From: Anisodus tanguticus
Lineage: Eukaryota; Streptophyta; Magnoliopsida; Solanales; Solanaceae
Direction: 5' to 3'
Length of the DNA stretch: 64,000 bases
Assembly: GCA_034509755.1 (NCBI GenBank)
Contig: CM067541.1
Location: 8,792,001-8,856,000 of the forward strand
The notes below the pieces were generated by a model. That model was not told where the DNA came from. It saw only the letters and a list, made by a program, of their open reading frames with translations, and did no database searches. A program made the translations under genes and the position numbers. This document shows, piece after piece, positions 41,247-53,128 of this stretch; position 1 is the first letter of the stretch, and the number at the start of each line of letters is the position of its first letter.

Positions 41247-44200
41247 TGTCGCGCCCTATTTTGACCTGGCTCCGAGGTCAAAAGCGGAGCACGAACTTAT
41301 TCCAGGTGATTCCTGGGTATGATGGGTTGAGGAGTCGCCACCTAATTATTTTTTACGGTGAATTAGGACACCTAAATATTAACTAAATGCTGCAATGTAA
41401 ACTCCAATTTTAAGGTCATGAAACTATTTGAGATTCTAGGTAAGGGTTCTTTATTATCCTAAAGGGAAGGGGTTAGGCATCCTTTAAGATCCGCTAACTT
41501 GCGGTTATCCGGTCAAACAAGTTAATTATTACTAGAAAAATATATGTTTTTACAAGTATAATGATTTAAAGATGTTTGCAAATAATTAGTAAATGATGCA
41601 TTTTAAAAAGAAAGATACATGTAGAGATTTTTTAAATATGCATTTGTATGGTATTTAAAGAGAAATACATGTAGAGTTGAAAAAATATGTATTTGACAAT
41701 TGATAGTAAAACAAATTATTTATAATGCCAAAGAAGTAAAATTTGGGGAATCAATGAATTGTAAATTGACAAAAGATAAACTTATTCGGTATGATTTAAT
41801 AAAGCAAATAAAAGATGACAAAAGTTGTTTTGAAAATCTTGAATACGCGTGACGAGCCTAAAATAAATAAACTAGCGAAGGATTTCTAAGTTTGAATTTA
41901 ACCGAGCCTACAAATAAATAAGCTAGCGACGGGTTTCAAATCTTAAACTATCCTATGAATTAATCCTAAGTTTGCCTATTCTAAGCATTTCAATAGTTAC
42001 ATAAGTGCGATAAATAATATTACAATACAAAGCGGGATAAAAGTGAATTAAAGAAAGAAATAAAATAAATAAACACCGAGGAATAATCGCCTTTATTTAC
42101 TTTAATCCCCGCAAAATTTCGTCAAGAACAAACGGTTAGAAACAGTTAAATACAAATAACTTCATATCCGTATTCAAAACGGTGAATGTTTTGATCACGG
42201 AGGGCTCGAACTTAAATTTTGAAAAGAACATTCCAATCACGCCGTGGTCGCAAACATATGACTAATGTGGTTTATTTTGATTGCCTCGCCTACTAAACGT
42301 GTTGGTCTCTCGGGTGAAATAGAAAAGATCACTATAATCACATCGTGGTGCGAATATATAATTCACCTCGCCTACTAAACATGTTGATCTCGGATGAAAT
42401 AAAAGGTTTAAGTCTTCATCATTGCCCGAAGTTACATTTCCGTCTTTACAACTATGGAGGCCTCAAAATCGACGGATATTTTTCATTGGCAGTGTAGTAT
42501 CGTGTTCAAATCAGCAAATTAAATCGGAACGAAACGAAACAGCGGCGTTAGATAGCGATAGCGATAGCGATAGCTTGAGAAAAAAGGCGAGCTTAAATAA
42601 AAACGATTTCCGAAAATGACGCGGTGTTTAGTTTAAAAAAAAAAAACGGTAGAACGGTAATTTGAATCGAAATGCGTGAGCGAAATAGAAAGCAATGTTT
42701 GAAAAATGCGGTGTTCGATTTAAAACGGTAAAAATGAATGATAAAACAAGTAAAAAACAAGAATCAAACGGGAGCAAGCGAAACGATAAAAAAAACAGCG
42801 CCGAAACGACAGACGCGGTATTTATTCAAAACAAGTAAAACAATGATATCCGTCGCAAGAAATCTAAAACAGTAAACTTAATAAAACAATAATATATCCG
42901 TTGCACGGATGTCTAAAACGATTAAACTAAAAAAAACACGAGAGAAGCGAAACGAAAGAAAAGCGCGGCCTCGAATTCAATTTCGTCGGCCTTAATGCGA
43001 CATTAACAAAACAAGAAAACAAAGGTGCCAAAGAAACGAGCGGTGAGCGATTTAAAATATCCGACCCGAGTCAAGAAATTTGGAAATTCAAATCGGTCGT
43101 CGAGCCCGGCCAAAAAATGTGACCCGACCCGAAATCGGTGATCCAAATCAAATTTTAACACCAAATTCGGATAACCAACATACATAAAATGAAATGCAAG
43201 AATTACGAAAATGTTACCCATACAGGGTCGACCGAGTCGGGTCGATCCGACCCGAAATCGAGTGAAGAAAATCGAGAATCAAAGGGGATGACAAACCTTT
43301 TCGGACTTGATTCTTGAACAACAAAGAAGCCAAATGCTTTAAAATCAAGAACACAACAAAATATTTATGTATATATGGAATAATCTTCCGAAAATCCTCC
43401 AAAAATCTATTTTTTCTCTCCGAAAATCCCCTCCTAAATGAAGAACAATCATGGGGTATTTATAGGTGGATTTCCCCCAAGAACGAGTTTGAAATTCGAA
43501 TTAAAGGTAAAGATTTCGAATTTTGGAAGCGGATTTTGGGGGTAGGGCGTGGGTCGAAGTGACGGGAGGGGTGTGGTGGTGTCGGGGTTGGTGGCGGGGA
43601 GTGGGTGGTGGCGGGGGCGAGGTGACCGGTCGGATGGGGGGGGGGGTATGGGGGCGGCGGCGGTGAAGGGTTTTTTGATTTGGGGGGGGTTTGAGATTTT
43701 TTGGGGTTTTTTTTTTGTTTTATTTTGGTTTAAAAAGGGGAAAGGGGGCATGGGTCGGGGTTTTTTTGTTGTTGGGCCGGTTTGGGTTTGATTTTGGGGG
43801 TTTTAATTGGGTTTGGGTTATTGGTGTGTTGGGTTGGGGTTATAAGGGAATGGGAATTGGTTTAAGGAAAATGGGTATTTAATTGGGGAGTTTGGCTTTG
43901 GGCGTTGGGCCAATAAGAAAAGGGGAGTTGGGCTTCGGTTTTGGTTGGGTTAAAATGAGAGAAGGGGTTTTGGGGGTTGGGCCGAATGGGTTAGTGAGTA
44001 TTGGGCTGGTGGGAATTTAATTTGGGGATTGGGCTTGGACGAAAAAAATGGGTTTTAGTTTAGGTTGGGTAGAAATTGTATTGGGTTGAAAAAATGAAAA
44101 ATGGGGAGTTGGTTAAAATAAAAAGGAGTTTAACATTAAAATATATTTTTTGTAAAAGATGTGAATTATTTAAAATAACATACCAATGTGATAATAATAA

Positions 44201-44458
44201 AAATATAATATTTGCGAAATGTTTAATGCTTAATAAAAGGGAAATGCGGTGCAATTTTGCGAGAATAAAATAACATAGAATTTTCGGATAACTTATGATT
44301 ATTATATAAAAATGCAAATGATATAAAATATGCGAATAATAATAATAATACGAAGATACACACATATATGCCTCTATTTTAAATTATTTTAAAAGCGTCA
44401 AAATATTAAAAATTACGAATAAAAATCATAAAAGATGGGACAAAATTGGGTGTCAACA
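41247..44458 (-). repeat. 5' LTR of the nested element (3,212 bp)
   Basis: Carries the promoter side of the element on the minus strand. Its right border CAACA at 44,458 is followed by the target duplication ACATC. Confidence 0.93.
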
Positions 44459-44463
44459 ACATC

Positions 44464-47400
44464 CTCGCAAGGTAATCTCTCGTCCTATTTTAATTTGAGC
44501 AATAATCATGGTATAATTGTCGGAAATGGCCATTCTATTCCTATTCGTGGTTTTGGTAGTGCTCATTTATCATCCCCACACCCTCAATTAGTGTTAAAAA
44601 TGTTCTCCATGCCCCCAACTTGATTGAAAACTTAGTTTCTGTTAGAAAATTTACTACGATAACCAAGTTTCTGTTGAATTTGATCCGTTTGGGTTTTCTG
44701 TGAAGGATTTTCATACGGAGATGACACTAATGAGATGTGATAGTTGGGGTGAATCCCATTACCACCACTACAAAAAATCTAGCCTTATCTCCATCAATTT
44801 TTGCAGCTTTATCACCTTCTCTTTGGCATGACCGTCTGGGTCATCCGGGAGCTCTGTTTTAGATTCCCTTAGGCGAAATAATTTGATTGAATGTAATGAA
44901 ACTAGAAACTTTCATTTTTGTCATCTTGGTAAACATGTTAAATTGCCGTTTGTTGATTCTCACAACTCTACTTTTATGCCATTTGATATTTTACATAGTG
45001 ATTTGTGGACATCTCATGTTTTGAGTTCTTCGGTCAAAAATATTATGTGCTCTATTTGGATGATTATTCAAAATTTTATGGACTTTTCCCATTTCCAAAA
45101 AATCTCAAGTTTATCCAACTTTTCTTACTTTTAGAGCCTACATTAAAACACAATTCGAACGGGAAATTAAAAATATCCAATGTGACAATGGTAAATAGTA
45201 TGATAATGGTCCACTATTGAGTTTTTGTGAAGCTAATGGAATTTCTTTTCGATTTTCTTATCCTCATACTTCATCCCAAAATACAAAAGCCGAAAGAAAA
45301 ATCCGTTCTATTAACAATATCATTCGCACATTGTTAGTCCATGCTTCACTTCCTCCTTCATTTTGGCACCGTGCATTACAAATGACAACATATCTTCTTA
45401 ACATCTTACCAAGTAAAACACCCGCCTATCAATCTCCCCTAAAAATTCTCGTACTAAAAAGACCTATCGTACTCCTACTTACGAGTCTTTGGTTGCTTAT
45501 GTTATCCTTTCTTTCCGTCCACTACGATAAATAAGCTTCAACTTTGTTCAACCACTTGTGTCTGTTTGGGTTACCCATCAAATCATCGTGGTTACAAATG
45601 CTATGATTTATCCTCCAATAAAATTATCATTAGTCACAACGTATTATTTGATGAAACTCAATTCCCTTTTGCAAAGCTGCATACTCCTACTTCTTCCACA
45701 TATGATTTCCTAAATGAAGGTTTATCACCTTACATGATCAACCACCTTCAAAATCAATCCACCTCTCAATCAAATGAGCCGACCCAATTAATCACCACTA
45801 CCTCCCTAGCCCAAATTGTGGACATCCCATCTCTTTCTCCTTCAAAGCCCGCCCCTCCACTACCCAACTCACTAGGAAGCCCACTTCCCCAGCCCGTTTT
45901 CGCAAACCCTAGGCCAAACTTCCCTTTCTTCTTAGCCGGCCCAATCATCACCACCAAGCCCATAGCCATCCTCTTCTTCCTTTGTCTCTCCCACCTTGGG
46001 CCATTCATCTCTTGGCCCAAACACATACCAAACACAACATCCATCTCTCCCTCCCATTTTTCAGCCCACTTCGAGTTCAGACCTTAAGCCCATTACTAGG
46101 AGCCAACATGGTATTTTTAAACCCAATAACAAATATCATCATGGCCTTCTCACTCATGTCAAAAATCACCTTTACCTTGTAACCAAGTGTCTGCACCCAA
46201 AGACCCGAATTGGAAAATGACTATGGATGATGAATATAATGCTCTCATTAAAAATAATATATGGGATTTGGTGCCTCGTCCGTCTGATGTTAATGTTATT
46301 CGGTCTATGTGGATATTCGATATAAAGAAAAATCTGACGATTCTTTTGAGAGGCATAAAACTCATCTTGTAGGTGATGGTGCAAGTCAACAGGTTGGCAT
46401 TGATTGTGGAGAAACTTTTAGCCCAGTGGTCAAACCGGCAACTATTCGCACAGTGCTCAACCTTGCTCTCTCTAAGGCTTGGCATATTCATCAGTTGGAT
46501 GTTAAAAATGTATTTTTGCATGGTGAACTCAAAGAAACAATGTACATGCATCAACCCTTGGATTTTAAGAATCCAGATCATCCTAATCATGTCTGTCTTT
46601 TGAAGAAATCTTTGTATGGGCTCAAGAAGGCTCCTAGAGCATGGTACAAACAATTTGCCAAATATGTTTCTTCTATTGAGTTCTCTTACAACAACTCTGA
46701 CAACTCTCTCTTCATCTACCGGAAAGGTACTGATATGGCTTATATTCTTTGTATGTGGATGATATCATCTTAACTGCTTCTTCTGATACTCTTCGCAAGT
46801 CTATCATGACACTTCTCAGCTTAGAATTTGTTATGAAAGACTTGGGTCCACTGAGTTACTTCTTGGATATAGCCGTCACCGTCATGCAATTGGTCTATTC
46901 TTGTCTCAGAAAAAGTATGCAGAAGAAATTATTGAACGTGTTGGCATGTCGTCTTGTAAGTCTTATCCACTCCGGTTGACACTAAATCGAAACTTAGTGC
47001 TATATCCATCACTCCTTATGAGGATCCTTCTCATTACCGCAGCCTTGCAGAAGCCTTACAGTATCTAACATTCACGAGACCCGACATTTCTTATGCAGTA
47101 CATCAAATCTGCTTATTTATGCATAATCCGATGGATGAACATATGCAAGCTCTCAGGCGCATCCTGCGCTATATTCAGGGTACTCTTCATCATGGCCTAC
47201 ATCTTTATAAATCTTCGATAACCACTCTAATTTCTTATACATATGCAGATTGGGGTGGGTGTCCAGATACCAGGAGGTCTACTCCTGGTTATTGTGTGTT
47301 CCTCAGTGATAACTTGCTTTCTTGTTCCTCAAAACGCCAGACCACACTATCTCGTTCCAGCGCTGAAGCCGAATACCAGGGTGTTTTCAATGTGGTCTCT

Positions 47401-47712
47401 TAATCATGTTGGTTACACAATCTTCTTCTGGAACTACATTGTCCTATTCATAAGGCTACATTGGTTTATTGTGATAATGTTAGTGCGATATACCTTTCGG
47501 GAAATCCGGTTCAGCATCAATGCACTAAACATATCTAGATGGATATTAATTTTGTTCGCCATAAGGTTGCTCGTGGACAAGTACGCGTCCTACATGTCCC
47601 ATAGCGTTATCAGATTGCCGATATTTTCACAAAAGGACTTCCTTTGGTATTATTTCAAGGTTTCAGGGACAGTCTCAGCGTACGATAATCTCCCGCTTCG
47701 ACTGCGGGGGTG
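44464..47712 (+). pseudogene. Copia pol, downstream half (protease end, integrase, RT, RNase H), broken
   Basis: Continues the copia element after the nested insertion. In order: the rest of the protease region (44,459-44,620); gag-pre-integrase with LWHDRLGHPGAL at about 44,820; integrase core (44,940-45,540, with MPFDILHSDLWTS and NGISFRFSYPHTSSQN); a Pro/Ser-rich linker (45,780-46,090); reverse transcriptase (46,199-46,980, with WKMTMDDEYNAL, the LDVKNVFLHGEL block and the catalytic YVDDIIL at about 46,752); RNase H (47,119-47,710, with the SRSSAEAEY motif at about 47,355). Each domain is cut by frameshifts and stops. Confidence 0.88.
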
Positions 47713-47862
47713 TGATAGAATATGTATATTATTTAGCAAGTAATAATTTGTATATATTAGGTATAATTAGTTAGCGTAATTATAGCCTAAGATTACGTTT
47801 GTAATTATGTATAAAACTGACTATTGTCAATCAATGAAAGATCACAGAATCAATTTCCTTCA
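47713..47862 (+). repeat. 3' LTR of the nested-host copia element
   Basis: 150 bp, TGATAGAATATG...CCTTCA, followed by the target duplication GGAAC at 47863-47867. Confidence 0.93.
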
Positions 47863-47867
47863 GGAAC

Positions 47868-48515
47868 GATGTCTGTCTCATAACACACAAAACTTTGCTT
47901 CAGGATCTGACCGGATCTGCGTTTTTAGCAAACACCATCCAATTGGAACGATGTTTTCATTTATTTCCAGAAAGCAAGTGGATTGTGTTCCTTTAAAAAA
48001 TATTTTCAAAACATGTATAATGTGTATAATTACGTGAATACATTATACATAAATAATACAAAAATATGTATATAATGAGTATATAAATCGTATGAAAAGT
48101 GTATATACGAAAGTGTTTGATAAATGTATATCTAATATACAATACATATTTTGACAATATGTATTTCGATTTTATGTCGTCATCCAGTTGTCAATATTTT
48201 CACCGGATGACTTCTTATGTCCGTGCACCTTATAAAATACCAAGACCTGAAAAATTAGCTGTAATTGATGTTTTAAAGTCTAGCCAACTGAATTGATGTT
48301 TTAAAGTCTAGCCAACTGATAGGTATACTCTCCGGGTGTGCCCATTATAGACCTGGATATTAAAATACACGAACTGAATTTTAAATATCCTCGAATAATA
48401 ATTCCATTACCTACTACAATAACGTGTCAACTATATACAGGTACTTCTCTGTCATAATACCCAATTATATATTGTATTACCCAATTGTCTTGTCACTCCT
48501 AGCAACTCTGCTTTC
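47868..48515. other. Spacer between copia and hAT copy 2
   Basis: This is the continuation of the host DNA at 29,478 once the copia element is removed. AT-rich, with no supported gene, apart from the 27-bp tandem duplication listed separately. Confidence 0.5.
48264..48318 (+). repeat. 27-bp tandem duplication
   Basis: TTGATGTTTTAAAGTCTAGC plus CAACTGA occurs twice in direct succession without mismatch. Confidence 0.9.
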
Positions 48516-49190
48516 CTTTTTACTAGGGTTGTCCAGTGCGCCGAGTCGGTCCGATCCCGACCCGACCCGTCACACTACTCTCCCCGCTTTCCGATAAAAA
48601 AAATTGTCGATGTCGTGGTTCAAACTCGGGAAAGGGCCTGGGATCGTCCCGATCCCGCCCCGCCCCGCCCCATCCCGACCCGCCAGCCCCCCTCCCCCAT
48701 TGCAAAAATAACCGTTGGAACAACGGCCAAATTTTGGTTTTGGCCATTGTGCAACGACTATAACGACCATTTTTGGTGCCCACCCCATAAACCCCCTACC
48801 CCCTTAATATTTATTTTTAACCCCTAAGTTAATATATTTACACTTTAACCCTATTTCTCAACTATAAATACCTAATTTTCCTCTTCATTTTTCTCACAAA
48901 TCTTTCTACCATATCTCTAATCTCTCAATTTATCTCTCTACAATTCTACATTGCCTACTAAATATTATATATTTTTTATTCATTTATATCAAAGTTAAAA
49001 AATTGGGAGTGAAGTTGACAACTAGCTTGAGGATCATCCATCGAGCAAAGTTTCAATTTTCAATCTCGATTACACGTCGATGTTACGTCGGCGTTTGGTA
49101 CCTTCTTTCCTTCTTTAAATTATTATTGTTATTTAATTTTAATTATCGCACTTAATTTCATTTACTTTAATTATTTATTTGCATAATTAT

Positions 49191-51600
49191 AATGGAACGC
49201 TTTGGACGTATGATTAAGGGTAAGGGTAAGGGTGCTTCTTCTAGTAGGAGTAACAAGGGTAATGGTACTTTTTCTAGTAATTCTATTTCTAGTCCCGATG
49301 ATTTCATTTATTTCACTCATATAGATGAAATTGCTTTTTTTTTTTTTTAATGATATACCATTAGATGATGAGGTAGATGAACCAGACTTTAATTTAGACG
49401 ATAATTTAGATGACACACTCACTAGTGCACCTCAACCTCAGGCTTAGACTGAGCCTCAGCCTCAAACTGAAACTGGAATGCCTCCTATTCCCCCTAATAT
49501 GAGTCGAGGCCCCACACAACAACAATTAAAATTAGCGGCATGAGATTTTTTTGATAGGGACCAAGAGAATCAACTAGCTAGATGTAAAATTTGTAAAAAT
49601 ATTTAAAAATTTAAAATCGGAAAATGTCAAGGTGGGACGGGAGGTTTATTGAGACATGTACAAGGCGATCACACAACTAGATGGAATCAATACTAGGCTA
49701 AAAATCGGGTGTGTCAAACCATATGAGTCGGGACAAGGTTCACATAGTGTTCCCGATCAAGTACAGGGTCAAATTAACCCGACGACGGGGGAATTTTTGG
49801 TCCTAAATATGATAAAAACAAAGATAGGGAAAATATGGCAAAATTAGTTGCGGTGGAGGGTTTGCCCTTTTCATTTCCTTCCACTCTTGGTTTTATTCAT
49901 TACATTCGAGAAACATATAACATGCTTTTAATGGTTTTTCTAGATCAATGGTTAGAAGAGTTGTTTTAAATTTGCAAGTGAATATCAACAATATTTACGT
50001 TATGCATGTATCATTTTAATGGCAAATTGGCTATCACTTCTGACATAGGTCGTAGTACTAACGGTAATGATTATTTAACGGTAACATGTCGTTGGATAGA
50101 TCAAAATTGATCAATGCAAAAACGTATTTTAGCATATAGATATGTTGATGATAGACACACTGGAAGTTTTATTATACAAAATATTAATGAAATTTGTGAT
50201 TATTATAGAATAATTGATAAAATTATGATTATTAAATTAGATAATGCCACTTCTAATGATTATGCTATAAGACTTTTAAAAGTTCGATTAACTCCATATT
50301 TTCCTAATCATTTTCATATAAGATGTGTGTGCCATATTTATAACTTAGTTGTAAATGATGGCCTAAAATTTTTTGAAAGCAATCTTGATAAAATACAATT
50401 TTCTATAAATTTTATTTTTAAAGGTAATAAAATACAAAGACGCAAAGAGTATAATTTTTTTTGTCATGATTGTGAATTACCTTATTGAAAAATTTCAGAA
50501 AAAGTTTCGACTAGGTGGGATTCTCTGTATGAGCAACTACTTATTGCTTACGATTGTAGACAACATATAACTTTATTATTTAACGCCCATAATAAAAATT
50601 CAAGGGATATGCTTGTAGATAATGATTGGGAATTTTTCCAGAACTTAATGGATTTCTAGAGAAATTTTTTCAAGCTACTAAAGAATTTTTTGGTATTTAT
50701 TATCCTACTATTTCAAATATGTTATTTTTGATAGCTCTAATATTTTTGTTACTTAATGAATATATGGAAAAACCATCTTACGCTCCATCTATTAAAAATG
50801 TTTATAAAATTAAAAAAATACTTTTTCCTATTCCCACTATTTATATTATTGGTACTATATTAAATCCGACTATTAAAGTAGACGGTTGCAAAACACTTGT
50901 AGAAACGATTTATGATTGTATAGAAGTATTTCCAACAAACCCAACTGAAGAACCAACTCACAAACCAACTAAAGGAGAAGTTACGTCTAGCATACACACT
51001 GAATGCAAACAAGTATATATGTATTACCAACAACAAAGTGCAAATAATCAACCGACTTTTGTACCATCTTCTACTACTTCGCTACAACCTTACAAAAAAT
51101 ATGTAGTTTCTGCTGCTAGTATTCAAGGCCTTAGATTTAGTGGTTCAACTTCTTCATAAGTTAGCAAATTTGATGTTTATGTATTGCAGAGTGTTGTATC
51201 GTACGAATTAATTGTAAATGATGAAAGACATGAAGACTTGATGAAATACTAGAGGCATAATTAGAATACATCTCCGACACTAGCAAAGATGACCCGAGAT
51301 GTGTTGAACATTCAAGCGTCATCAATATCGTCTGAAAGTATTTTTTTTTTTGCTGGAAGATTTCAAATAGGAGATCACAGACATTCATTGGTGGGAGACA
51401 CATTGGAGATTGCAGTTCTATTCTGAGATTGGATTCGAGCGGAGCGTAGAAGGTGCGGTCAATCGGAGATCAACGAAAAGAAGACTACAACTACAACGAA
51501 ATCTTATCCGAGGGAATATGAAGCGACGTCGAACAATTTGACCAACAAATTTCAATTCCAACCGAAGATCCTCAAGACATTGTGAGGAAATTAGAAAAAA
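49191..51600 (+). pseudogene. hAT transposase remnant, copy 2
   Basis: An ATG at 49,191 opens a short Ser/Gly/Lys-rich start. A BED-type zinc finger follows (49,540-49,690, with ARCKICKN and LRHVQGDH), broken by stops. The core includes IMIIKLDNATSNDYA at about 50,225 and FPNHFHIRCVCHIYNLVVND near 50,300. A middle segment (50,626-51,159) includes FWFI-like text and PTNPTEEPTHKPTK. The hATC dimerisation part lies at 51,280-51,460 (MTRDVLNIQASSISSES, FQIGDHRHSL). Multiple frames and stops rule out an active enzyme. Piece for piece it matches the minus-strand remnant at 4,760-2,726. Confidence 0.82.
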
Positions 51601-51782
51601 TATGGTTAACTATGTAATTTTTTAATTGCAATTTACTATGTGATTTGCAACTTTTGAATAACACCACAAAATTGCAATTTTGGATTGTATTACAAAAAAA
51701 TGATATTTCTATTAAATAATATAAGAGGCACAAAAACAACATTAAAATGTTTTTACTACACTATCTTGTTCAATTATTGAAG

Positions 51783-51787
<5 letters not shown>

Positions 51788-51814
<27 letters not shown>

Positions 51815-51816
51815 TT
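51788..51816 (+). repeat. (TA)n microsatellite in hAT copy 2
   Basis: About 14 TA units near the 3' end of the element. hAT copy 1 has no such run in the matching place (2,500-2,560). Confidence 0.85.
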
Positions 51817-52179
51817 ATTTTTTAAAATTAAGTGGCAAAAAAAAAAACTCCAAATCCCGACCCGTCCCCCTAAATCACGGCCCATATTCCGCGGGATGTG
51901 GGATGGGACCTCTTCCCGTCCCACCTGGCCCGTCGGAGCCTGCGTCCCGACCCTCCCCCATCCCGCCGGGACCCGCCCCGGCCCGTTGGACAGCCCTACT
52001 CTTTACTACTTCTGTCCAACTCTTTACTACTTGCACAAGCAACGTACATATATTTAATTAGGTAAACAATCAACCCTTAAAATAAAGATTGTTTAAAAGC
52101 CCAACTCACCTTTTCACCGGAAGGCAAAGACTACGTCAACACAACAATATACTATCTTATAAAGGAGAAACACTAAAAC

Positions 52180-52562
52180 ATAGTTTGACACATTTATAAG
52201 TCTATCACATGGTACCAGTTGCACCCACCTAAGTACAAAGCTAGTAAAACTATAAATTGCACGACATCAACCTAAACAAAGTTATGGCAAAGCAAAAAGA
52301 AATGTCTGAGAAATATATCTTGATAGGAAATTGCTGCAAAAACATTTCGACACATTTCTTAAATTATCTTTTCTCATATTTTTTAAATTGTGGTACAGAA
52401 GCAAATCATCATCACAGCCCAATAAGTTAAGATGACACATTTTCAAGTCCATCAGATTGTACCAGATGAACGCAGCTGAAGTACAAAGCTTGTACGCGTT
52501 AAATTGAACAACGTCAACCTAAAACAAAGTTCCGGCAACAAAAAAAGAAAGGTCAGAGATAC
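52180..52562 (+). repeat. Dispersed direct duplication, two arms of about 135 bp
   Basis: Arm 1 (52,180-52,320) and arm 2 (52,430-52,562) share TTGACACAT/GATGACACAT, AAGTCTATCA/AAGTCCATCA, GTACCAG, AAGTACAAAGCT, then AACATCAACCTAAA or AACGTCAACCTAAA and ACAAAGTT. Perhaps three quarters of the bases agree, so the duplication is old. The stretch has no gene otherwise. Confidence 0.7.
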
Positions 52563-52658
52563 ATTCCTGCAGCATAAAAGTTACTTAACGAACTACAAAT
52601 AAGAAAGCTCCAGTGCAATTTCAAGACTACAGCAAGTAGAAGACACCCCGCCACCCCA

Positions 52659-52672
52659 CCCCCCCCCCCCCC
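52659..52672 (+). repeat. Poly-C run (14 bases)
   Basis: Homopolymer at the end of a CA/C-rich tract. Confidence 0.9.
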
Positions 52673-52877
52673 GACAAAAAAACCTTCTAAATGCCAGATA
52701 GCAAAAGGCATCTTGAGTGCTGGTTTAAATGAAATAGGAGGATAACCAAAAATTGCTAAACCGAAGGTATAACCACAATTCAGATGGATGCACTTCGAAG
52801 TAGTTTCATATGACTTAGATAGACCCTTCAGTATGGGCAGAGGAATATTTTTATCCCTTATCTGTAATTTTGAATAT

Positions 52878-52916
52878 AGCGGAAGCTTAGTGCATCAAGC
52901 TACCCTTTTTTTTTTA
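52878..52916 (+). mobile_element. 3' end of an Au/SolS-like SINE
   Basis: AGCGGAAGCTTAGTGCATCA plus AGCTACCC and a T-run is the conserved tail of the same SINE family as 28,591-28,712. The rest of the SINE is absent. Confidence 0.7.
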
Positions 52917-53128
52917 TCTGTACTGCTGAATATAAGACATCCCTGATAGAAGGGTATACACGGTCAAAACCGTGTATACCATTGGACCGAAAATTATTGT
53001 AATTTATCATATTTGTTGAATTCTTGTACAAATGTAATTATGGTATTAGTATTGTATTAGAAAAAGGTATTAGTCTTGTATTAGGAAAATGTAGCTTTAT
53101 TTTCCATATTTAGATATTGTATATCATG

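Larger units (their letters stand above)
30882..44458 (-). mobile_element. Nested gag-only LTR element (Ogre/Tat-like, TR-GAG type), 13.6 kb
   Basis: Two LTRs of 3.2 kb (30882-34084 and 41247-44458) flank a 7.2-kb interior. The target duplication is perfect: ACATC at 30877-30881 and 44459-44463, inside copia protease codons. On the minus strand the LTR reads TGTTGACACCCAATTTTGTCCC...GGGCGCGACA. A primer site lies at 41229-41246 and a purine tract beside 34,085. The interior encodes a gag (40291 to about 37,891) but no reverse transcriptase, RNase H or integrase motif in any frame. Roughly 3.8 kb of non-coding, partly tandem-repeated DNA fills the place of pol. This matches the published class of TR-GAG non-autonomous elements; linking it to the Ogre/Tat lineage rests on primer site and gag wording. 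Confidence 0.9.
29479..47862 (+). mobile_element. Ty1/copia retrotransposon, complete at both ends, split by a nested element
   Basis: Two near-identical LTRs, TGATAGAATATG...TTTCCTTCA, at 29479-29627 (149 bp) and 47713-47862 (150 bp). The flanks are GGAAC at 29474-29478 and GGAAC at 47863-47867, a perfect 5-bp target duplication. A primer site TGGTATCAGA follows the first LTR, and a purine-rich tract (CTGCGGGGGTG) precedes the second. Without the nested element (30882-44458 plus one ACATC) its length would be about 4.8 kb, normal for copia. Gag and pol are present in order but carry stops and frameshifts, so the element is no longer autonomous. Confidence 0.93.
48524..51998 (+). mobile_element. 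hAT transposon copy 2, about 3.5 kb, inverted repeats and target duplication readable
   Basis: The left end TAGGGTTGTCCAG and the right end, read on the other strand, TAGGGCTGTCCAA match in 11 of 13 bases. The flanks are CTTTTTAC (48516-48523) and CTCTTTAC (51999-52006), 7 of 8 identical, the 8-bp duplication expected for hAT. Subterminal regions at both ends are rich in CCCGACCC/CCCGTCCC words. A decayed transposase lies inside on the plus strand. The element is homologous over most of its length to 2,419-5,790 in the opposite orientation. Confidence 0.88.
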
